Below, in pieces: positions 58,301 through 64,000 of a stretch of DNA of 64,000 bases. The translations under genes and the position numbers were made by a program. The notes below the pieces were generated by a model, which did no database searches, was not told where the DNA came from, and saw only the letters and a program-made list of their open reading frames with translations. Position 1 is the first letter of the stretch. Each line of letters begins with the position of its first letter. The stretch is from Platanthera guangdongensis (taxonomy: Eukaryota; Streptophyta; Magnoliopsida; Asparagales; Orchidaceae): assembly GCA_039583875.1 (NCBI GenBank), contig CM077166.1, positions 87,170,564 through 87,234,563 of the forward strand, given 5' to 3'.

Positions 58301-59051
58301 CTTTTTTATATGTAAAATTAAAAGGGGTGTTGCTAGCGGCCATGGAGGCTTCGTGCTGCGATTCAGTTGGAAAAGTAGAAGAGGAACAGAAATCATTAAA
58401 TTCTTTTTCAAAATCAGAGGGGCGAGTGGAGGATTCTTCACTTACGGTATCCATGAAAAAATAGGAGTCATCATTAGCTAGTGTGTTCTTCATCGAGGGG
58501 GTGATAGAGAAAGTTACCTCATCGTCGCCCACTCGAAGGAAGAGCTTACCATTGCTTACATCAATGATAGCTCGGGAGGTGGCAAGGAAGGGTCGGCCAA
58601 GGATCAGGGGAACCTCGACGTCTTCTTCGATGTCTAAAATGACAAAGTCCACCGGGAAGATGAACTTGTCAACTTTGACTAGGACGTCCTCCACTATTCC
58701 TAACGGGTATTTGACTGACCTGTCGGCTAGCTGGATACTCATTCGTGTGGGGTTGAGACTACCAATTCTTAACTTTTTAAACAACGAGAGGGGCAAAAGA
58801 TTAATACTCGCACCTAAGTCGGCTAAAGCGTGTTTGACAAAGAGATCACCGAAGACACACGGGATAGAGAAACTACCCGGGTCACTGATTTTTTTCGGTA
58901 ATCCGTTTGTCAAAACCGCCGAGCACGCGACATTTAACGTGACATGAGAAAGGTTCTCTAACTTCTTCTTGTTAGTTAGGAGGTCCTTAAGGTATTTTGC
59001 GTACTTCGGCATCTGGGATATGGCTTCGTGGAAAGGCAGATTTACGTGGAT
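55326..59051 (-). pseudogene. Athila-B pol, one internal stop
   Basis: It continues the gag frame after TAA at 59052. Counting from the first Met (59012): protease DLGAS at 65-69 (Athila often has DLGA), RT about 350-515 with CIDYRKLND at 406 and catalytic FMDD at 505-508, RNase H with Asp653 (CDAS), Glu695 and Asp720 (TDHSALKYL), integrase zinc site His865, His872, Cys903, Cys906, core Asp935 (GIDFVGPF) and Asp993 (SDRVSHF, where SDGG is usual). TAA at 55932 follows QTNG; the catalytic Glu is the second codon after it. The last 198 codons hold the integrase C-terminus ([20 protein letters not shown]). Apart from these two stops gag-pol is one open frame of about 1,780 codons. Confidence 0.95.
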
Positions 59052-60671
59052 TTACTTAAACATTTCCAAAAAACGGGTGTATTGATCATCCTGTCGTTGT
59101 TTATTAAGTTCGGAAGGGTATGGCGGGGATGGATTATTTTTAAAGGTGGGTGGTGGAGTGAGTTCTTTTTCTACGATAGGGGTGATAATTTCTTCGGCAG
59201 AGGGAGGAATTTTTAAAACGGGAACGGAGCTTTGATTTTTAAAAACGGGAGCGGAGCTTGCCTCGGGTTCTTCACTTACCATACCAGGAACTTTCTTCCC
59301 ACTCCGAAGAGTTATAGCTTTCGCTTGCTCTCTCGGGTTGGGCTCGGTATTGGAAGGAAGAGACCCTACGGGTCGCTCAGAAATCATTTTAGCGAGCTGT
59401 CTTACCTGATTTTCTAAGTTTTTAACACTTCCGGTTAAGGTCCTAATCGTAGCGTCATTAGCATTCATGTATTTTGAAAACACTTCCTCCAAATTTGGAG
59501 GTTTTGGAAAACTTTGAGGAGGAGGTGGTGGTGGAGCAGAAAAATCACTTTGCGGTGGCGGGCGCACAGCATTCGATGGATTGCTCCACGAAAAATTCGG
59601 ATGATTTCTTAACGCAGGATTATAACTATTCGGAAAATTAAAACCAGGAGGATGATAATTCGCAGCAGAAAAATTATTAAAAGCAGTTCTAGGCATATTA
59701 TTTACATAATCCAAATGTTCAGCGGGAGGAGTTGCAGATTCCCATACCTGAGGGGCGGAGGCAGCAGTCATCTCCGCAATTTTTTTGCTTAATATTTCAA
59801 CTTGCAGTGCGAGTTGTGAGACGTTGTCCACTTCAAAGAGACTTGCAGGTTTGTTTGGGCGGGACTTAGGCACATTCCACTGGTAAGTGTTCATGGCCAT
59901 GTCTTCAAATAGCTCAAGAGCTGCTTCCGGGGTCTTATGGTTTAAAGTACCGCCAGAAGCTGCGTCTATCATTTGCTTCGTGCTTTGATTTAGCCCATTA
60001 TAAAACGTCTGCACCTGCAACCATACAGGCAGAGCGTGATGTGGGCATCGTCTTAATAATTCTTTAAATCTTTCCCAGGTTTCATAAAGGGTCTCTGAGT
60101 CTATTTGTCCAAAGGCAGAAATGTCATTCCTAAGTTTAGCAGTTTTAGCAGGCGGAAAATACTTGGCCAAAAATTTTTCAGTTAATTGCGTCCAAGTAGT
60201 TATGCTATTTTTAGGAAGGGTGTTCAGCCACTGCTTAGCCTTAATTCTAAGAGAGAAAGGAAATAATCTTAGCCTAATAGCATCATTTGTGACACCATTT
60301 ATCTTGAAGGTGTCACAAATCTCAAGAAAGCTGGCTATGTGTGTGTTCGGGTCTTCATCTTGAAGCCCGTCAAATTGCACATACTGCTGCACCATTTGAA
60401 TTATGCTAGGCTTTAGTTCAAAATTATTATTATTTATTGCAGGGCGAACTATACTAGTTTCTGTACCCTCGAGATTTGGTCGTGCATAATAGGACATAGG
60501 CCTTTGCACGACTTCCTCCACGTTGGGTTCTGCCATTCTTAAGGTAGAAAATGACTCGGAATCCTCAACCGGCACTTGGGTAGTAGGGCCTTGAAATCGC
60601 GATCTTCTCCGAAGAGTACGCTCAATTTCGTGGTCCAGGTCCAAAGTAACCGACGGACTTCCGCGGGTCAT
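59052..60671 (-). CDS. Athila-B gag, 539 codons
   Basis: Start at 60671 (MTRGSPSVTLDLDHEIERT); no earlier in-frame start is needed. Residues 1-60 are charged; the gag capsid domain runs about 100-270 (FDGLQDEDPNTHIASFLEIC, then IKAKQWLNTLPKNSITTW, FLAKYFPPAKTAKLRND). A Pro/Phe/Asn-rich stretch (340-400, PPPPPPQSFPKPPNLEE) and a short heptad segment (SVKNLENQVRQLAKMI) follow. There is no zinc knuckle, as usual in Athila. It ends FLEMFK then TAA at 59052. Downstream codons stay in frame with pol, so the TAA either arose by mutation or is read through at low rate. Gag would form the cytoplasmic particle. Confidence 0.9.
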   Translation of the reverse strand: MTRGSPSVTLDLDHEIERTLRRRSRFQGPTTQVPVEDSESFSTLRMAEPNVEEVVQRPMSYYARPNLEGTETSIVRPAINNNNFELKPSIIQMVQQYVQFDGLQDEDPNTHIASFLEICDTFKINGVTNDAIRLRLFPFSLRIKAKQWLNTLPKNSITTWTQLTEKFLAKYFPPAKTAKLRNDISAFGQIDSETLYETWERFKELLRRCPHHALPVWLQVQTFYNGLNQSTKQMIDAASGGTLNHKTPEAALELFEDMAMNTYQWNVPKSRPNKPASLFEVDNVSQLALQVEILSKKIAEMTAASAPQVWESATPPAEHLDYVNNMPRTAFNNFSAANYHPPGFNFPNSYNPALRNHPNFSWSNPSNAVRPPPQSDFSAPPPPPPQSFPKPPNLEEVFSKYMNANDATIRTLTGSVKNLENQVRQLAKMISERPVGSLPSNTEPNPREQAKAITLRSGKKVPGMVSEEPEASSAPVFKNQSSVPVLKIPPSAEEIITPIVEKELTPPPTFKNNPSPPYPSELNKQRQDDQYTRFLEMFK

Positions 60672-60913
60672 ACACTAGAAGAAGAGAGGAGAAGCAAGAC
60701 TAAAAAGTAAAAGAGCTAATGAAGTTGGAAAAATTTTTTGAAATAGATTTTTTTATGTTTTAACTCCCGAACTTCCCAAGGGCTACCCGGTGAAGGGTTC
60801 GCAAGGTACTAGACAAGATAGTGGCATTTAGAGCCACTTTGCCCTTTTCGAGAGAGTTAGGTGGTGTAGAAAATTTTGTGATGTGGGTTTCTATTACGAA
60901 TGCGGTAATTAAA
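60672..60913 (-). other. Athila-B leader, gag-proximal part
   Basis: Noncoding, with CTACCCGGTGAAGGGTTCGC and TTGCCCTTTTCG-like phrases at 60780-60850 on the plus strand. No gene seen. Confidence 0.7.
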
Positions 60914-61255
60914 ATCCAGCCATTTATCTCTGTGCGAGTAGGCGGAAATTAAAAGCTATACTCACGCACTCGACAGAAAATTAAAACACACCCACTCGAC
61001 AGAAAGTAAACACACTCTACTGAAATAAAGCCTGTCAATTAACTCAAGTGAGTAGGCGAAAAAATAAAATACGCACACTCTACTAAAATAAATCCAGCCA
61101 ATTAACTCAAGTGAGTAGGCGGAAAAATAAAAGATACGCACACTTGCTTGAAATAAACCAGCCAATTAACTCAAGTGAGTAGGCGGAAAAATTAAAAATA
61201 CGCACACTTAATAAAATCCAGCCATTTAACTCAAGTGAGTAGGCGGAAAAAATTT
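60914..61255 (-). repeat. Leader tandem repeat of Athila-B with ACTCAAGTGAGT palindromes
   Basis: The 12-mer ACTCAAGTGAGT occurs perfectly at 61042-61053, 61105-61116, 61169-61180 and 61229-61240, spaced 63, 64 and 60 bp. Each is followed by AGGCGGAAA (AGGCGAAAA in the first) and an A-rich stretch with CGCACACT. A partial unit (GCGAGTAGGCGGAAA) is at 60936. The array sits between primer site and gag, in the untranslated leader. Confidence 0.9.
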
Positions 61256-61326
61256 AAGAAGGAGGCTGAGAAAGAGAAGTGATAAAATTAATATATTCGC
61301 GTTTTCAATTTATCAACAAGCGTTGC

Positions 61327-61345
61327 TTCCCCGGTAACGGCGCCA
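61327..61345 (-). other. Primer binding site of Athila-B
   Basis: TGGCGCCGTTACCGGGGAA on the minus strand, 6 nt after the 5' LTR. This is the Athila-type site, usually assigned to aspartate tRNA (commonly GTTGCCGGGG; one change here). Confidence 0.93.
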
Positions 61346-62440
61346 AAAACTTGATTGTCTCTTAGATATCTGCAAGGAGAGAGAATAACCAAACTAACAA
61401 TTCATCAAGACAAGTATACCTATCGAAATACAGCTAGGGGACAAAAGTGTCGTATTGAAATCCGGGAACAGTTGAGTAAGCTTACTCACACGAAATCTAT
61501 TATTTTATCGACGGAAAAATAAGGTTTTCTTAAGCTAAATGTACTAAAGGAAGAGAATTACTTGCATGAAAAGATAAAGAGAGCTAAAGAGCGATTAACT
61601 TAAGCTTGGTAACAATGAAGGGAAAATGCACTCGATCAGAAATCACCTCGGCAAGAGTGGTTAGAAAAATACGATAAATAAACCTAAGCTAATTAGGGTA
61701 AAGGTCTTTGACCGTGGAGGTTCCATGAATATTGACACGCTTCTCTCGAAGGTCGTGCCTAACTGAGTTTAGGAAGGTCCGACCGACTTTCGCCTAAATC
61801 GGAGGCCTAAAACTCGCTTTACGCGGTGAACCCCTCTAATGGATTTTACTCCAATCCGGGAGATTTGATCGTCTGCCTCTCTCGAGGGGTGCGAACAACT
61901 CCCTTTACTCTTGAGTGCTCATTTCAAACTTTCGGCCTCTCGGCTAGCCCAGAATGAAAGCAAAGGTGGAGAGTATATATCGATAATATACCTCCAACCC
62001 GTGATAAATCAAGAGTAATTCAAAGCTAAACCCTAAAAAGAAATGGTAAGATTCAAAGCATCATAACCTAATCACTCGAACCTCGGATCATTAAGATCGA
62101 GTACATGGAGAATTAGTTAATCATGGTGAGGTGGAAGAGGGGGATGAGTAGAAGAAAAATACTGAAAATGGAGCAGAAACGTAAAAGAAAACAGCAATTT
62201 TTATTAATAGAAACAGTGATCTTACAGCTTGAAAACCAGAGATTACAAGAACATGAGAAGGAAACTACACTATCATTAGCATCATACTACAGAAATAAAC
62301 TAGGAGCTAATACAGGGAAAGCATAAAGTTAGAGCTACGAACTAAAAATGGAAAGACATGCTTAAAAAGTTCAGAAATACAAAGGACAGAACCTCCCCTC
62401 TCAAAGCGAAAAGTTGTCCTCAAACCCCTGGAGTTGGGCT

Positions 62441-62450
62441 CTATTTATAG
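62441..62450 (-). promoter_or_regulatory. TATA box of the Athila-B 5' LTR
   Basis: CTATAAATAG on the minus strand, 12 bp from the end of the palindrome array. Identical in the 3' LTR (52803 to 52794). Confidence 0.72.
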
Positions 62451-62461
62451 AATTTTTTGGG

Positions 62462-62955
62462 TCGGGTCACGCCCCCTGTCACGCCCTGGTCGGGCGTGAC
62501 CCTGGGGCGTGACACATTCGGCGCGACTTTTCGGGTAGGAATTGAATTCTGACGGAGTTGTTGCGGTACACGCCCACCGGTCACGCCCTGGTAGGGCGTG
62601 ACCCTGGGGCGTGTTCTTTGCGGCGTGACTTTGGGAGCTGAAATTGAATGCTGGAGGTGACGGGCGGAATTGCTGAAGTACACGCCCATATGTCACGCCC
62701 GGGTCAGGCGTGACCCTAGGGCGTGACACTTTCGGTGCGGCGGTGGAGCGGGAAAGAAGAGCGCGCTGAGGCGATTCCTCGGAACCTGGGGACACGCCTA
62801 TAGTACACGCCCGTGTCGGGTGTGTCACGGGCGTGACCGAGGGCGTGTATACTAAGTTTTCACGGAATGCAGTTTCGGACCAATTGCTTCATTCCTCTGG
62901 GTTACACGCCCTAGGTACACGCCCTGGTAGGGCGTGACCTTGGGGCGTGTCACAG
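62462..62955. repeat. GTCACGCCC / GGGCGTGAC palindrome array, Athila-B 5' LTR
   Basis: Near-identical to 52805-53305. Since this copy is in the 5' LTR, it is placed to act as the upstream promoter part. Confidence 0.9.
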
Positions 62956-63121
62956 CAAAATTCGGCTGAAAGCCGTGAAAACCTGCAAAAAGCAGAAAAA
63001 ATGCATTAGCGACAAAAATATATACAAAGGGGAATCAAAACAAGTACTTTACAAGACATGATTGGCTTTAAAAACCCGAAAATATCCTAATAAAATTGAC
63101 TGCAAACGTATTATCAGGAAC

Positions 63122-63303
63122 CACTATAAATCAGTGTGCAATCTGTGAATGTGTGTGGTATTATTAATTCTGTGCTGTGATAGTTGTAGAAATATCTATT
63201 TTAGTTAATTAACTGAATTACAAATTCTGCCATAGAAGAAAAAGGAATTACACCTATTCACCCCCCCCCCCCCCCTCTAGGTGTTTAGGAACCAATTCTT
63301 TCA
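63122..63303 (+). repeat. 3' LTR of C3, right part
   Basis: Resumes after the Athila-B target duplication with CACTATAAATCAGTG and ends TTCTTTCA, as the 5' LTR does. The hairpin ACACCTA (63250-63256) with TAGGTGT (63278-63284) is kept, but its C run has 15 bases where the 5' LTR has 7. Confidence 0.92.
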
Positions 63304-63375
63304 AACACACAACACACCTAAAGAGGATAAAGAATTATAAAGAGACCAAAAACCTATTCACCACACTCCCTTTCA
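63304..63375 (+). repeat. Damaged SIRE-like LTR fragment, right part
   Basis: Starts with the C3 target duplication aacac and continues the fragment of 39297-39527. ACCTATTCACC and CCCTTTCA match the end of SIRE-type LTRs; the rest is degenerate. Confidence 0.6.
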
Positions 63376-63454
63376 ATAATATTGGTGCTCCTCTATAGAG
63401 GGAGTATAAAATGGACCTCATAAATCACTATAAACACGATCTGATGAATAAATA
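63376..63454. other. Unassigned short segment
   Basis: AT-rich, with CTCCTCTATAGAGGGAG as an inverted repeat. I cannot assign it to a family. Confidence 0.4.
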
Positions 63455-64000
63455 TGTTGAAATTGTTGAAGTGAGAGTAAGGTGGAGATGGGTGGCCTGA
63501 TTGGGCAGACCAAACAGACCACATTGTCTGTTGCGGCCTGGCGGACAGCTTTGGCGGACTGCCTTTGGCAGGTGCCGGTTATTGTTGAAATTTGTGAAGT
63601 GGAAGTGGGTGGTGGACAGGCCGGGCGGCCTATGCGGACTAAGTCCGCGACCTGAGCGGATTGCTGACTGCGGCCTGGGTGGTAGCTATCTTGGTGGCTT
63701 GCTGATTGAGCAGCCTGTGATCTGAGCGGCCTGTGAGGACTAAGTTCGCGGCCTGGGCGGACTGTTGTCTGCGGACGGGGTGTTGGCTGTCTTGGTGGCT
63801 TGGCTGATTAAGGAGCGGCCTGAGCGGAAAGAGGTTTGTGGGATGTAGGCAGTGCTCTGTTCAGTGGCCGTGTTGCAAGCTTGTGTTAACCTGCGGATTG
63901 GGTGTCCTGTCCGCGGGAGGCTTGCGGACTGGCGTGTCCGCGGTGTCCGCTGTGGCGGACTGACCTTGGAGTTTGGTTATGGTCCTTGCCGAACTCTGGA
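63455..64000 (+). repeat. C2-family LTR sequence, two starts, cut by window edge
   Basis: TGTTGAAATTG at 63455 and TGTTGAAATTTG at 63583 both resemble the C2 LTR start at 37914. The 128 bp between them also have CGGCCTGGCGGAC motifs. The second copy runs into a dense GCGGACT / GGCCTGGGCGG array to the window end. Either a related LTR inserted into another, or the end of an LTR was duplicated. Confidence 0.7.

Larger units (their letters stand above)
51704..63116 (-). mobile_element. Athila-B: young, complete Athila element, 11.4 kb
   Basis: The target duplication ggaac (51699-51703 and 63117-63121) fixes both ends. On the minus strand: 5' LTR, TGGCGCC primer site, leader with repeated palindromes, gag, pol, 1.8 kb noncoding 3' region, polypurine tract, 3' LTR. 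By eye the LTRs differ at about 13 sites plus three one-base indels in 1.77 kb (about 0.7 percent). With an assumed 1.3e-8 changes per site per year this gives roughly 0.3 million years; the rate is an assumption. No envelope-like gene is present. Confidence 0.96.
61352..63116 (-). repeat. 5' LTR of Athila-B (1765 bp)
   Basis: TG at 61352, CA at 63116. Holds the palindrome array (62462-62955) and TATA box. The part 61352-62440, downstream of the TATA box, would be R-U5. It includes CTAACTGAGTTTAGGAAGG and other single-copy sequence without a gene. Confidence 0.96.
39528..63303 (+). mobile_element. C3: SIRE-type Ty1/copia element split by Athila-B
   Basis: The target duplication aacac at 39523-39527 and 63304-63308 fixes both ends. 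Without Athila-B and its duplicated site the element is about 12.4 kb: 5' LTR, primer site, gag, pol in copia order (protease, integrase, RT, RNase H), an internal palindrome array with TATA box, an accessory ORF, polypurine tract and 3' LTR. An extra ORF after pol is a known trait of the SIRE group, where it has been called envelope-like. Several stops and frameshifts remove activity. Confidence 0.93.

Noticed and set aside
55326..60671. Endogenous plant pararetrovirus
   Set aside because: Gene order with integrase, paired LTRs, primer site, purine tract and target duplication identify an Athila retrotransposon; no movement or coat protein is present.
1..64000. tRNA or rRNA genes
   Set aside because: The TGGTATCAGAG and TGGCGCC stretches are primer sites complementary to tRNA 3' ends; no cloverleaf or promoter boxes accompany them.

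Overview
The window is 64 kb of plant nuclear DNA made almost entirely of nested LTR retrotransposons. I see no host gene, tRNA, rRNA or CRISPR array. An angiosperm with a repeat-rich genome is suggested by Tekay-type chromoviruses, Athila elements with the TGGCGCC-type primer site, and SIRE-type Ty1/copia elements with an extra ORF after pol. I do not name a species. Element names used here are mine: G = Ty3/gypsy, C = Ty1/copia.

Layout. 1-13049: G1, a minus-strand Tekay-like chromovirus with LTRs of about 4.8 kb, its 3' LTR cut by the window edge. It sits in the leader of C1, a minus-strand SIRE-type copia element of which only the primer site and one LTR (13105-15070) are visible. C1 sits in the 5' LTR of G2 (15071-18796 plus 30403-30637), a plus-strand gypsy element that keeps gag but has no pol. 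G3, a complete but decayed plus-strand Tekay-like element (18797-30397, target duplication gcgtg), sits in the 3' LTR of G2. G2 itself broke the pol gene of Athila-A (30638-36008, plus strand), which had broken the pol gene of copia element C2 (36009-39283). The order of insertion on this side is therefore C2, Athila-A, G2, then C1 and G3, then G1 into C1.

Right half. A damaged SIRE-like LTR (39297-39527 and 63304-63375) was split by C3, a SIRE-type copia element (39528-63303, target duplication aacac) with gag, pol and an accessory ORF. The 3' LTR of C3 was split by Athila-B (51704-63116, minus strand, target duplication ggaac). Athila-B is the youngest datable insertion: its LTRs differ by about 13 substitutions and 3 one-base indels in 1.77 kb, and its gag-pol frame has only two stop codons. 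The window ends in another C2-family LTR (63455-64000).

What stands out. Six LTR families, not closely related to one another, each carry their own array of CG-containing palindromic motifs, in most cases just upstream of a TATA box. C3 has a second array plus TATA box inside the element, directly before its accessory ORF, which looks like an internal promoter. RNA-level structure is also visible: three leader hairpins with a fixed 12-nt loop and changing stems in G3, repeated palindromes in the Athila-B leader, and a covarying hairpin before the primer site in two SIRE-type LTRs. Both Athila elements have a second polypurine tract about 1.4 kb before the LTR. Stop codons in the older elements fall largely where CAG, CAA, TGG or CGA would be expected, the trace of cytosine-methylation decay.

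All identifications come from reading motifs and comparing repeats by eye. Boundaries supported by target duplications (G3, C3, Athila-B) are firm; those of C2, Athila-A and G1 are estimates.
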